From assembly GCF_000711725.1 (NCBI RefSeq), contig NZ_JONP01000001.1, positions 434,001 to 498,000 on the forward strand: DNA of 64,000 nucleotides, given 5' to 3'. The stretch is from Roseomonas aerilata DSM 19363 (GTDB taxonomy: Bacteria > Pseudomonadota > Alphaproteobacteria > Acetobacterales > Acetobacteraceae). Positions 1 to 7,978 of this stretch are shown here, in pieces (within the stretch, counting starts at the first letter, position 1; the number at the start of each line of letters is the position of its first letter). Below the pieces are notes generated by a model. It was not told the DNA's origin and ran no database searches. It saw only the letters and a program-made list of their open reading frames with translations. Position numbers and translations under genes: made by a program.

Positions 1-842
1 ATCAGGCTTGCGGGCACGACGGAGGGGGCGTTGGGCTCCATCCGCACCATGCCGATGGTGAACTTGATAACGGGGTCGATGGTGCCGACCTCGCGGAACA
101 TGGCGTCTGCCATCCGGGCGAAACCGGCCAGCGCGTCGCGGCGATCAGCCATGTCGAGCGTGCCGGCATGCCCCTCCTCGCCACGCACCGCCATCTCCCA
201 GGTCTTCTTGCCCTGGATGCCCGTAACGATCCCGATGGGAGTGCCATGCTGCTCGAGAAGCGGGCCCTGCTCGATATGCGGCTCCAGGTACCACGCGATC
301 GGGAAGCCGAGCGGGCGGCGAGGCATCTCTGGGAAGGCGGCGTGCAGGGCGGAGAGCGCCTCGGCCACGCTGGTGCCTTCCGCGTCCCGGGTAGCGAGGA
401 TTTCGGCGAGCGGGCGGACGCCTGCGAAAGCCTCGGAGCCCATCATGCCCGGCGCGAAGCGGCTGCCCTCCTCGTTCATCCAGGCAACGACCGTGACATC
501 CCGCGCGGGCGTGCTGCCCAAGGACTGCGCGGCTTCCAGGGCGGCGAGGACGCCGAAGGCACCGTCGAACTTCCCGCCCGTCGGTTGGGTATCGATATGG
601 CTGCCCATCAGCAACGGCGGCAGGGTGCGGTCGCGGCCGGGCAGGGTGAGGAACAGGTTGCCCGCCGGATCGGTGGACGGCTCCATGCCGACTTCGGCGC
701 CCCAGCCGATGAGCAGGCGCCAGGCCTTGATCTCGCCGGGGGAGAGGGCCTGGCGGTTCACGCCGCCACAAGGCAGGGCTCCGATCTCGGCCAGCGCCAT
801 GAGGCGGCCCCAGAGGCGGTCCGCCTTCGTGCGGGGGGTCAC
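1..842 (-). CDS. M20 family amidohydrolase (N-carbamoyl-amino-acid hydrolase type), 3' end beyond window
   Basis: About 280 of an expected ~410 codons are present; the stop lies past the left edge. Motifs in order are GSHIDT with a downstream GGKFDGAFGV, then NEEGSRF, LEPHIEQGPLLE and GEEGHAGT. These are the metal-ligand and dimerisation-domain signatures of N-carbamoyl-L-amino-acid hydrolases and allantoate amidohydrolases, cytoplasmic binuclear metalloenzymes that cleave a carbamoyl or amide C-N bond. The start is GTG at 842-840, which overlaps the TGA of the upstream hydrolase gene, so the two are translationally coupled. It is the last visible gene of the leftward GntR-SDR-aminotransferase-hydrolase operon, which suggests release of nitrogen from the pathway substrate. 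The exact substrate cannot be told from sequence; an allantoate or ureidopropionate hydrolase is equally possible. Confidence 0.85.
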   Translation of the reverse strand, partial: MTPRTKADRLWGRLMALAEIGALPCGGVNRQALSPGEIKAWRLLIGWGAEVGMEPSTDPAGNLFLTLPGRDRTLPPLLMGSHIDTQPTGGKFDGAFGVLAALEAAQSLGSTPARDVTVVAWMNEEGSRFAPGMMGSEAFAGVRPLAEILATRDAEGTSVAEALSALHAAFPEMPRRPLGFPIAWYLEPHIEQGPLLEQHGTPIGIVTGIQGKKTWEMAVRGEEGHAGTLDMADRRDALAGFARMADAMFREVGTIDPVIKFTIGMVRMEPNAPSVVPASL

Positions 843-1720
843 GTCGTCTTCATCACCTGGCCCGGAAGCGCGCGGGGGTCGCGCAGCTTCCAGGCGCCGT
901 GCTCCGCCTGGGCGAAGAACTCGGCCAGCAGGGCGTTGAAGGCGGCGGGCTCCTCGAGGTTCAGCGTGTGGCCGGTCTTGGGGAAGATCGACAAGCCGCA
1001 GGCGGGAAGGGTCCGCTTGAGGTAGAGGCCCGGCTGGAGGCAGTGATCGTCCTCGTCCCCGACGACGACGAGGCTCGGGACGGTCATCCTCTTGAGTTCC
1101 TCCTCCAGGTCCCAGAAGGAAGGGCGGCGCGCCTGGACACCGCGCATGGTCATGGCGGCACCGAGGCTGTCATGCGTGCCAAGGCGCTCCACGAATTCCT
1201 GCCAACCCAGGGGATCCTTGTTCTGGAACTGCACGCGGGACGCGCCGGAGCCGTAAATGGGGGCGAAGGCCACTGAGCCGAGTTGCTCGAACTTGTCCGC
1301 CACTTCGCGGGAAACGCCGCGGAAATACTCCTCGAACTCCTTCTCGCACCCGTAGCCCGCACCCGCGATGGTCAGCGAGAGGGCGCGCCCGGGAGTGCGG
1401 AGGCCGAAATGAAGGGCGCAGAAGCCGCCCATGGAGAGGCCGACGACATGAGCCTTGTCGATCCCGAGGGCGTCGAGCACCGCCACCGCGTCGTCGGCCG
1501 CGATGGTCTGGCCGTAGCTTTCCAGGTCCCTCGGCACGTCGGAGGGCGGGTAGCCACGGGCGGCATAGGTGATGCAGCGGTAGCGGCGGGAGAAGAAGCG
1601 GAGCTGCGGCTCCCAGCTCTCATGGTTGCCGCCGAACTCGTGGATGAAGAGGATGGGTGTGCCCTCGCCCACCTCCTCCACGTGCAGAGCGATGCCGTCC
1701 TTTGTCGTGATGCGCGGCAT
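839..1720 (-). CDS. Alpha/beta hydrolase, 3-oxoadipate enol-lactonase-like
   Basis: A 293-residue alpha/beta hydrolase. An oxyanion-hole segment HEFGG near residue 27 precedes the nucleophile elbow GLSMGG near residue 95. A late acid region (VVGDEDDHCL) and the catalytic His in KTGHTLNLEEP complete the triad. Family members hydrolyse esters, enol-lactones or C-C bonds in the cytoplasm. I chose ATG 1720-1718 because a purine-rich GAGGGG lies just upstream and the family N-terminus begins there; the frame stays open further upstream into the aminotransferase gene. It sits 10 bp after the aminotransferase stop and overlaps the M20 gene by 4 bp. It resembles PcaD, but a second and better PcaD candidate exists at 36.8 kb, so its substrate is probably that of this operon. 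Confidence 0.85.
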   Translation of the reverse strand: MPRITTKDGIALHVEEVGEGTPILFIHEFGGNHESWEPQLRFFSRRYRCITYAARGYPPSDVPRDLESYGQTIAADDAVAVLDALGIDKAHVVGLSMGGFCALHFGLRTPGRALSLTIAGAGYGCEKEFEEYFRGVSREVADKFEQLGSVAFAPIYGSGASRVQFQNKDPLGWQEFVERLGTHDSLGAAMTMRGVQARRPSFWDLEEELKRMTVPSLVVVGDEDDHCLQPGLYLKRTLPACGLSIFPKTGHTLNLEEPAAFNALLAEFFAQAEHGAWKLRDPRALPGQVMKTT

Positions 1721-1730
1721 GATTGTCCCC

Positions 1731-2876
1731 TCAGAATTGCGGCGCGACGTCGTTGAGCGTGCGCGCCTCGGCCGCGATGGCGGGAAAGGCATCGCGCAGG
1801 CGCTCGGCCCATTCGGTCGGGACCGAGGTGCTGATTTTGATGAAGCGGTCGCCGAAGCGCTCCGTGTGGTAGGTGCCCTGGCGGATCATGATGCCGCGCC
1901 GGCGGGCGGCCTCCACCAGCGCCTCCGGGCGCAAGCCGGCCGCGCCGGTCTCCAGCACGAGGAAATTGCCGTGACTGGGCCAGACGGGGCAGGTGAGACC
2001 GATGGCGGCGGCGGCATCCCGGATCAGCGCCTTGTTGGCGCCGTCGATCCGGCGGGCCTCCGCCATCCATTCCTGCTTCACGGAGAGGCCGGCGAGGGCG
2101 GCGCGCTGGGCGATGACGCTGGCGCCCAGAACGCTGGTCGCCTGGGCCGCGAACTCGCCGAAGAGAGCGCGGGGTGTGACGAGCGCGCCGATGCGCATAC
2201 CGGCGAGGCCGAGCCACTTGGAGAAGGAAAGGGAAACCACCGCGTGCTCCGGCGCCTCGAGCAGCGCGGGGTGATGGCCCTCCGCGAAGTCGCGGTAGGT
2301 GCAGTCATGCACCAGCAAGGCGCCGCAATCCCGGGCGATGCGGGCGAAGGCGGCGATCTCCTCGGCGGTGTAGCGGATGCCGAGCGGGTTGTTCGGATCG
2401 ACGAGGTAGATGACGGCCGTGCGGTCGTCCACGGCGGCGGCCAGGGCCGCAGGCGTCAGCTTGTAGTTCACGGCGGGATCGTAGATCGGGATCTCCACCA
2501 CCTCCGCGCCTGCCTGGCGTGCGAACATCAGCGGCCACTTCCAGCTTGGATCGGTGGTCACGAAGCGCGTGCCGGGCTTGCAGCGCGCGCGGCAGACGAG
2601 GGCGAGGGCGTTCACCCCGCCCTCCGTCACCAGCGCCTCCGCCCCCTCGACGCCGAGATCCGCGACGATGGCGGCGCGCAGTGCTTCGAAGCCGAGCGGC
2701 GGGGCATAGGCGTTGAACTCGCCGCGCTCGACCGCCTCGATCATCGCGGCGCGCACGGCGGGATGGGCGGGGATGTGGTTCGTGTTCTGGCCCATCCAGG
2801 CCAGGTCCGGGGTGGCGGTCAGCTCGTCGAAATAGCGATTGCGGAGCAGCGCCCGCTCGGTGACGTCGGGTGGCAT
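1731..2876 (-). CDS. PLP-dependent aminotransferase, class I/II fold
   Basis: A 381-residue fold-type I aminotransferase. The Schiff-base lysine is K220 in SFSKWLGLAGMRIG, with the phosphate-binding Arg eight residues later. The cofactor-binding PNNPLG (161-166) and the Asp of HDCTYRDF (D191, pairing with the pyridine nitrogen) are present. Such enzymes move an amino group between an amino acid and a keto acid; some family members are beta-lyases or decarboxylases. It starts 1 bp from the SDR stop and runs into the hydrolase gene, so it is mid-operon. With the neighbouring M20 amidohydrolase it suggests catabolism of an amino-group-bearing compound. The exact substrate is unknown. Confidence 0.86.
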   Translation of the reverse strand: MPPDVTERALLRNRYFDELTATPDLAWMGQNTNHIPAHPAVRAAMIEAVERGEFNAYAPPLGFEALRAAIVADLGVEGAEALVTEGGVNALALVCRARCKPGTRFVTTDPSWKWPLMFARQAGAEVVEIPIYDPAVNYKLTPAALAAAVDDRTAVIYLVDPNNPLGIRYTAEEIAAFARIARDCGALLVHDCTYRDFAEGHHPALLEAPEHAVVSLSFSKWLGLAGMRIGALVTPRALFGEFAAQATSVLGASVIAQRAALAGLSVKQEWMAEARRIDGANKALIRDAAAAIGLTCPVWPSHGNFLVLETGAAGLRPEALVEAARRRGIMIRQGTYHTERFGDRFIKISTSVPTEWAERLRDAFPAIAAEARTLNDVAPQF

Positions 2877-2877
2877 G

Positions 2878-3660
2878 TCAGATCACCGAGCCACGGGCCG
2901 CGATGCCGCCGTCGATCGTGACGACAGTGCCCGTGATGTAGCCAGCACGCGGGGAGGCCATGAAGGCGACGAGATCGGCGCATTCGCGGGCTGTGGCCGG
3001 GCGCTTACCCGGATACTTGTCGAAAAGCTCCTCCCAGCGCGCGGCATCGCCCAGCATGTCCACGGCCTTGGTGCGCATGATCTTCAGCATGCGGTCGGTG
3101 GCGACGGGACCGGGATTGATGCCGATGATGCGGATTCCATCGTCCAGGCTGCGGCCGCCGATCGCCTTGGAGAAGGACATGAGGGCGGCGTTACCCGTCG
3201 AGCCGGCGAAATACGCGGCGTCCCAGTTTTCCCCGGAGTTGCCGATGACGTTGATCACCACGCCGCCGCCCTTCGCCTTCATGCGAGGATAGTAGAGGCG
3301 GGTGAGGGTGATGTAGCCGAAGACCTTCAGGTCGAAGCCATTGCGGATCGCCTCGTCAGTGACGGAGGCAAGGGTGCCAGACGGGATGTCGCCGGCATTG
3401 TTCACGAGGATGTCGATGTCGCCCACCGCTCCGGCCAGGGCTTCCATGGCCGGGGTGCTGCCGAGGTCGGCGGCGTGGACCGTGACCTCAACCCCGTGCT
3501 CGGCCCGGAGGCGCGCCGCGGCCTCCTCCATGGCGGCGCCATTTCGAGCGGCGAGGTGAAGATGACAACCCTCTTCCGCCAGTACTTCGGCGCAGGCGAG
3601 GCCGATGCCCTTTGAGGCGCCGGTGATCAGGGCGGTCTTGCCGGTAAGGTCGAGCTTCAA
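2878..3660 (-). CDS. SDR family oxidoreductase with atypical active site
   Basis: A 260-residue Rossmann dehydrogenase with TGASKGIG near residue 12 and NNAG near residue 88. The active-site stretch reads Y-F-A-G-S-T-G-N-A-A-L, so the usual YxxxK lysine is Ser and three residues are inserted. The C-terminus TIDGG is typical of SDRs. I use TTG 3660-3658, with GGAG 7 nt upstream. It gives an N-terminus aligned residue for residue with the paralogue at 23328 (LKLDLTGK against MELQLSGK). The frame is open to a GTG at 3717 that overlaps the GntR stop, but that extension would encode an inverted repeat at 3680-3706. Function beyond NAD(P)-linked redox is not predictable. Confidence 0.85.
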   Translation of the reverse strand: MKLDLTGKTALITGASKGIGLACAEVLAEEGCHLHLAARNGAAMEEAAARLRAEHGVEVTVHAADLGSTPAMEALAGAVGDIDILVNNAGDIPSGTLASVTDEAIRNGFDLKVFGYITLTRLYYPRMKAKGGGVVINVIGNSGENWDAAYFAGSTGNAALMSFSKAIGGRSLDDGIRIIGINPGPVATDRMLKIMRTKAVDMLGDAARWEELFDKYPGKRPATARECADLVAFMASPRAGYITGTVVTIDGGIAARGSVI

Positions 3661-3679
3661 GTTCTGGCTCCGCTGGTCA

Positions 3680-3706
3680 GTATGCAACAGGGAGCAATTT
3701 GCATAC
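3680..3706. promoter_or_regulatory. Inverted repeat, candidate operator before the SDR gene
   Basis: Perfect 8-bp arms GTATGCAA (3680-3687) and TTGCATAC (3699-3706) are separated by 11 bp. The repeat lies 20 bp upstream of the chosen TTG start of the SDR and just after the GntR stop. The size and symmetry suit a dimeric GntR/FCD repressor, plausibly the product of the adjacent gene. This is inference from symmetry and position only. Confidence 0.45.
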
Positions 3707-3713
3707 CAAAGGC

Positions 3714-4424
3714 TCACTCGAAGGCGGCGATAAAGTCGAGGAGGTTGTCGCCCAGCAGGCTGAGATGCGCGCGCATAGCGGCATGGGCACGCTCAGGGTT
3801 CCGGGTGACGATGGCATCCATGATCTCCGCGTGCTCCCGGATCGTGTCCCGGATACGATCGGGCATGCGCGTGACGCGGCGGCGGTAAGTCGCCACGCGG
3901 TTACGCAGCTTGCGTGTTTCCTCGGCTAGGAAGACGTTACAGGACGCTTCGTAGATCGCCTCGTGGAACTCCTGGTTGACGTCGTAGAAGGCGTCCGGCC
4001 CGGCCTCGGCGGCAGCCTCGAGGCGCAAATGGATGGTGGCAAGTCGTTCTATCTGGCGGGCCGACGCCCGCCGGGCGGCCAGGCGAGCGCAAAGCCCCTC
4101 TAGTTCCCCCATCACCTGGAACATCTCGACGAGTGTATGGACGCCGATTCTGCGGACGAGGGCGCCTTGCCGGCCGCGCAGCTCAACCAGCCGGTCGGAG
4201 GCAAGCAGACGGAACGCCTCCCGGACCGGGGTGCGCGAAATGCCGAAGCGCTGGGCTACTTCCTGTTCATCCAGGCGGCTGCCGGGATCCAGCCGCCCCT
4301 CGGCGATCTCCGTCTCCAGCCGGCGACGCAGGGCACTGGCCAGTGTCTCGCCCCCGGTGGCCAAAAGCGGCTGCTGCTCTGTTTTCGACGCGTTTGCTCG
4401 CGAATGTGGCTCGGCCCTGCTCAT
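3714..4424 (-). CDS. GntR family transcriptional regulator, FCD subfamily
   Basis: A 236-residue repressor-type protein. An N-terminal winged helix (about 28-95, with FGISRTPVREAFRLL as the recognition region) is followed by an all-helical FCD ligand-binding domain (about 100-230) carrying the metal-site pattern EFHEAIYEAS and a late REHAEIMDAI. FCD proteins bind organic acids and control adjacent catabolic operons. It is divergent from the ABC-transporter operon starting at 4580 and is followed by the SDR gene on its own strand, so it probably regulates both arms. The 155-bp divergent gap holds a sigma-54 promoter for the other direction. Confidence 0.9.
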   Translation of the reverse strand: MSRAEPHSRANASKTEQQPLLATGGETLASALRRRLETEIAEGRLDPGSRLDEQEVAQRFGISRTPVREAFRLLASDRLVELRGRQGALVRRIGVHTLVEMFQVMGELEGLCARLAARRASARQIERLATIHLRLEAAAEAGPDAFYDVNQEFHEAIYEASCNVFLAEETRKLRNRVATYRRRVTRMPDRIRDTIREHAEIMDAIVTRNPERAHAAMRAHLSLLGDNLLDFIAAFE

Positions 4425-4462
4425 ATGTGTGCAAGCTCCCAGTCTTTGTATTCATCAGGCCG

Positions 4463-4487
4463 GTCCCGTGCGGTAGCTTTTCGGGAC
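4463..4487. promoter_or_regulatory. Inverted repeat upstream of the sigma-54 promoter
   Basis: Arms GTCCCG (4463-4468) and CGGGAC (4482-4487) have a 13-bp spacer. The centre lies about 73 bp before the start point predicted from the sigma-54 element. It could be an activator or GntR site. A TGCCAG...CTGGCA repeat (4503-4526) also overlaps the -24 element. Both are weak, position-based suggestions. Confidence 0.28.
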
Positions 4488-4521
4488 GCCGTATTCCTCA
4501 TCTGCCAGGAATTCTCGCTTC

Positions 4522-4536
4522 TGGCACGAGGGTTGC
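4522..4536 (+). promoter_or_regulatory. Sigma-54 (RpoN) promoter, -24/-12 type
   Basis: The sequence is TGGCAC, five bases, then TTGC, with a flanking C before and T after. It matches the sigma-54 consensus at every conserved position with the exact GG-to-GC spacing. It is oriented toward the ABC-transporter operon. The predicted start point is near 4548, leaving a leader of about 32 nt before the TTG start at 4580. Sigma-54 promoters need an enhancer-binding activator; none is encoded in the window. Confidence 0.65.
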
Positions 4537-4579
4537 TGAGCCTGGGCGATCCTGGCTGCCTTACAAGGAACCGGAACGC

Positions 4580-5395
4580 TTGACTGAAACCCCCACCGAG
4601 ACGGCTCGGCTGCTGGAGCTCCGCGGGATCGACAAGACCTTCGGAACGGTTCAGGCGGTGCGTGGGCTGACGCTGAGCGTCCCCGCCGGCGAATTCGTCA
4701 CCGTCGTCGGGCCGAGCGGTTGCGGCAAGAGCACCCTGTTCAACATGGTGGCCGGACTGGACGAGCCCGACCCGGGCGGCGTGCTGCGCTTCAAAGGGCG
4801 TAGCTGCCACGCGCACGAGTTGCTGGGCCGGGTCTCCTTCATGCCGCAGCGTGACCTGCTGCTGCCATGGCGGAATGTCATCGACAACGCGATCATCGCC
4901 AACGAGATCGAGGGCGCCGACCGCAAGACCGCGCGTGCGAGGGCGCTGCGAATGCTGCCCGAGTTCGGTCTTACCGGCTTCGAGGCGCAGTATCCTCACC
5001 AGCTCTCGGGTGGCATGCGCCAGCGCGTGGCACTGATGCGCACCTTCATGTTCGAGCGCGAGCTGATGCTTCTGGATGAGCCTTTCGGCGCACTGGACGC
5101 GTTGACGCGCAGCATGATGCAGCGCTGGCTTCTCGATGTATGGGAGCGGCACCGCCGGACGGTACTCTTCATCACCCATGACGTGGACGAGGCCATTTTC
5201 CTCGGCGACAGGGTGCTCGTCATGACGGCGCGGCCGGGCTCCGTGAAACTGGCGCGGCCAGTTGACCTGCCTCGGCCACGATCGGCGGAACTGGTGACCT
5301 CGCCCGAGTTCATCGCGATCAAACGGGAGATCCTCGCGGCTATCGAGGAAGAAAGCATGAAGTCCTTTATGGCCACGGGCATGAGGGCGGCATGA
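4580..5395 (+). CDS. ABC transporter ATP-binding protein (SsuB/TauB/ThiZ type)
   Basis: A 271-residue nucleotide-binding subunit that powers the importer formed with the two permeases at 7169 and 7975. It has Walker A GPSGCGKST (44-52), Q-loop MPQRDLLLPW, signature LSGGMRQRVAL, Walker B LMLLDEPFGALD and switch His in FITHDVDEA. This set is typical of nitrate/sulfonate/taurine-family importers. The frame is open for 150 codons upstream into the GntR gene. I start at TTG 4580, preceded by AAGGA about 10 nt upstream and sitting after the sigma-54 promoter. Its stop overlaps the next gene's ATG (ATGA). Confidence 0.9.
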   Translation: MTETPTETARLLELRGIDKTFGTVQAVRGLTLSVPAGEFVTVVGPSGCGKSTLFNMVAGLDEPDPGGVLRFKGRSCHAHELLGRVSFMPQRDLLLPWRNVIDNAIIANEIEGADRKTARARALRMLPEFGLTGFEAQYPHQLSGGMRQRVALMRTFMFERELMLLDEPFGALDALTRSMMQRWLLDVWERHRRTVLFITHDVDEAIFLGDRVLVMTARPGSVKLARPVDLPRPRSAELVTSPEFIAIKREILAAIEEESMKSFMATGMRAA

Positions 5396-6144
5396 GCATT
5401 GATGCCGCCGAGCGTGAGGCGCGTGTCTCCCTGGCCGCCTGCTACCGGCTCGTGGCGCGCTTGGGCCTGGACGACATGATCTACAACCACATCTCGCTGC
5501 GCGTGCCGGGGCAGGAGGATCATTTCCTCATCAATCCCTATGGCCTGCTCTTCGAGGAGATTACCGCCTCGGACCTGGTGAAGATCGACACGCAGGGTCG
5601 TAAAATCGACAAGTCGCCCCACGAGGTAAACGTCGCAGCCTTTGTGATCCATGCGGCGCTCCATAAGTCATGCGCCGAGGCAGCCTGCGTGCTGCATACC
5701 CATTCGGATGCGAGCCTCGCCGTCTCCGGCCAGCAGGAAGGTCTTCTGCCGCTCAGCCAGTTCGCCATGCGCTTCTACCAACGACAGTCATTCCACGACT
5801 ACGAGGGGGTGGCGATCGACCTTGATGAGCAGGAGCGCTTGGTGCGCGACCTCGGCGACAACAAGGTGATGCTGATGCGCAACCACGGCATTCTCACAAC
5901 CGGCCGCACGCCAGGCGAGGCCTTCATGCTGCTTTACTACTTCGACCGTGCCGCCCGTATTCAGCTCGACATGCAGGCTGCAGCTGCGGCCGGTGCGAAG
6001 CTGGTGATACCGCCGCATGAGGTCTGCGAGAAGGCCGCGCGCCAGTTCTGGGAACAGCAGGGCGATATCCTCGTGCCCGGTGAGCGGGAATGGCCCGCGC
6101 TGCTCCGCCAACTCGACCGTACCGACCCATCCTACCGCAAGTGA
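5392..6144 (+). CDS. Class II aldolase/adducin family protein
   Basis: A 250-residue class II aldolase/adducin fold protein. Metal-ligand pairs HTHS (about residue 102) and the third His in NHGILTTG (about 164) suit a Zn- or Fe-dependent aldolase, epimerase or decarboxylase. The N-terminal NHISLRVPG and INPYG motifs bind phosphate or carboxylate in the family. Members cleave or epimerise hydroxy-acid and sugar-phosphate substrates in the cytoplasm. It overlaps the ABC ATPase gene by 4 bp and precedes the substrate-binding protein. A catabolic enzyme inside a transporter operon suggests it acts on the imported compound or its first product. Confidence 0.85.
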   Translation: MSIDAAEREARVSLAACYRLVARLGLDDMIYNHISLRVPGQEDHFLINPYGLLFEEITASDLVKIDTQGRKIDKSPHEVNVAAFVIHAALHKSCAEAACVLHTHSDASLAVSGQQEGLLPLSQFAMRFYQRQSFHDYEGVAIDLDEQERLVRDLGDNKVMLMRNHGILTTGRTPGEAFMLLYYFDRAARIQLDMQAAAAAGAKLVIPPHEVCEKAARQFWEQQGDILVPGEREWPALLRQLDRTDPSYRK

Positions 6145-6167
6145 CCTTAGCCAAGGAGCCCGTTCCG

Positions 6168-7172
6168 ATGCAGAGGCGTACCCTTCTCGCTGCGGCCGCA
6201 GCGGCGCCCGCCATCCTGCCCTTCATCGCCCATGCTCAAGGCACGCAGAAGGCGACCCTGCGGCTGAAGTGGCTTGCGCAAACGCAGTTCGCGGGCTTCT
6301 ACCTTGCGAAGGCCCGCGGCTATTACGAGGCCGAAGGCATCGACCTGACCATCAATCCCGGCGGGCCTAACCTGCTGACAGAAAACCTTGTCGCATCCGG
6401 CGCGGACACCTTCGGTCTCTCCGGCGGCACGGACAGCGTCTTCGCCGCGCGGGAGAAAAACCTTCCGGTCGTTTGCGTCGGCGTCGCGCACCAGCAGACG
6501 CCCTTCGTCTTCGTTTCCCGCGCCGACGGGCCCATCCGCACAATCCAGGACTTCAGGGGCAAGACGATCACCACCTGGTTCACCGGCGCCAACTACGTGC
6601 TGCTCGGCATGCTCGCAAAGGCGGGTCTCAAGCCCGGCGACTTTACCATGCAGCCCCAGCAGGTGTCGGTCACGCCGTTCGTGGATGGGCAGGTCGATGT
6701 GGTCACCGCCACCCGCTACAACGAGTTCTACACCCTGATGACCCGCATGGGCCGTGAGAAGCTGCGGACCTTCGTCGCCGAGGACCAGGGCATTACCTTC
6801 CCGCGCGACACGCTGATCGTGAGCGAGACGACCGCGCGGCAGAAGCCGGAGATGGTGCGGGGCTTCCTGCGTGCGTCGATCCGCGGCTGGCGGGATGCGC
6901 TGAAGGACCAGAAGGCGGGGGTGGATGCGGTAATGGCCGCGGCGCCTTCGCTTAATCGCGACCACCAGGAGTTCATGCTGGTCGAGGCCGGCAAGCTGAT
7001 GACGGCCGGGGCCGCCGCGCAGCAGGGCCTCTTCTGGATTGACGAGGCAGCGGTGCGTTCCGCCCACGACTTTCTGCGCGAGTACGAGGTGATCAAGGCG
7101 CCGATCGACCTTGCCAAGGCTTATGACGGTAGCTTCCTCGCTACGATACCTGCCGCGGACCGGATGGCTTGA
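6168..7172 (+). CDS. ABC transporter substrate-binding protein, NMT1/THI5-like
   Basis: A 334-residue periplasmic receptor. The N-terminus MQRRTLLAAAAAAP, ending near AHAQ (residue 24), is a signal peptide with a paired Arg. The mature start, KWLAQTQFAGFYLAKARGYY, is the hallmark of ThiY/RibY/SsuA-type binding proteins, which carry pyrimidines, flavins, sulfonates or related small organics. ATG 6168 follows AAGGAG by 7 nt. It is encoded directly before the two permease genes, completing an importer. The ligand cannot be deduced. The LLM monooxygenase at the operon end favours an N- or S-containing heterocycle or amine, by inference only. Confidence 0.9.
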   Translation: MQRRTLLAAAAAAPAILPFIAHAQGTQKATLRLKWLAQTQFAGFYLAKARGYYEAEGIDLTINPGGPNLLTENLVASGADTFGLSGGTDSVFAAREKNLPVVCVGVAHQQTPFVFVSRADGPIRTIQDFRGKTITTWFTGANYVLLGMLAKAGLKPGDFTMQPQQVSVTPFVDGQVDVVTATRYNEFYTLMTRMGREKLRTFVAEDQGITFPRDTLIVSETTARQKPEMVRGFLRASIRGWRDALKDQKAGVDAVMAAAPSLNRDHQEFMLVEAGKLMTAGAAAQQGLFWIDEAAVRSAHDFLREYEVIKAPIDLAKAYDGSFLATIPAADRMA

Positions 7173-7978
7173 GTGCGGCGCTCGCACTGACGGCGCGACG
7201 CGGAGCAGCGGGTTGGCGCTGGGCAGCCCCTGCACTTCTCTGGCTCGGCCGGTTGATCCTGGGCCTCGCGATTGCCGCCGCTGTGTGGGAGGGGGCCGTG
7301 CTCGCCTTCGCCATCCGACCCGAATACCTGCCGCGGCTGAGCGCCATCCTCGCGACCATCGCGGCTACCCCGGAAGCCTACGTCGCAGGCTTCCTGCGCA
7401 CCTTGTTAGAAACCCTCATCGGTTTCGCGGCGGGAGTTGTGGTGGGCGTGCTGAACGGGATCCTCTTCCTGCGCGCCCCTGTGCTGCGGGACATGCTTTT
7501 CCCGATTTTTGTCGTCTCGCAGACCATCCCGGTCATCGCTTTCGGCGCGCTCGTGGTGCTCTGGTTCGGCAATACGCTGCTGGCTAAGGCGGTGATTGCC
7601 TTCTACCTCACCTTCTTCCCGGTGACCGTGAACACGCTCCTCGGTCTTCAATCCGTTGATCCCCGGCAAATTGCGCTCCTTCGCAGCTTCGGAGCCAGCG
7701 GACGGCAGTTGCTGCTGCGGTTGATGCTGCCCGCCGCGCTGCCGCAAATCTTCGTCGCCCTTCGCCTTGGTGCATCGCTCAGCCTGGTGGGAGCGATCGT
7801 GGGCGAGTGGTTCGGAGACACGACCGGACTCGGCGTAATCCTGCTGCAGGCCATGTACACCGAGCAGGTGACGGTGATGTGGGCCGCCATCCTCTGCGCA
7901 GCCTTGCTAGGCACCGGCTTCTACGCGGCCGTTTCGTTGGCCGAGCGCTGGCTGGTCTTCTGGGGTGCCGAGCAGTGA
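7169..7978 (+). CDS. ABC transporter permease (SsuC/ThiX type)
   Basis: A 269-residue inner-membrane permease with about six hydrophobic helices. The cytoplasmic coupling loop begins LLRSFGASGRQLLLRLMLPAA (EAA-loop position, about 168-188). The start is TTG 7169, overlapping the binding-protein stop by 4 bp (TTGA). It pairs with the next permease to form a heterodimeric channel for the operon's importer. Confidence 0.88.
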   Translation: MSAALALTARRGAAGWRWAAPALLWLGRLILGLAIAAAVWEGAVLAFAIRPEYLPRLSAILATIAATPEAYVAGFLRTLLETLIGFAAGVVVGVLNGILFLRAPVLRDMLFPIFVVSQTIPVIAFGALVVLWFGNTLLAKAVIAFYLTFFPVTVNTLLGLQSVDPRQIALLRSFGASGRQLLLRLMLPAALPQIFVALRLGASLSLVGAIVGEWFGDTTGLGVILLQAMYTEQVTVMWAAILCAALLGTGFYAAVSLAERWLVFWGAEQ

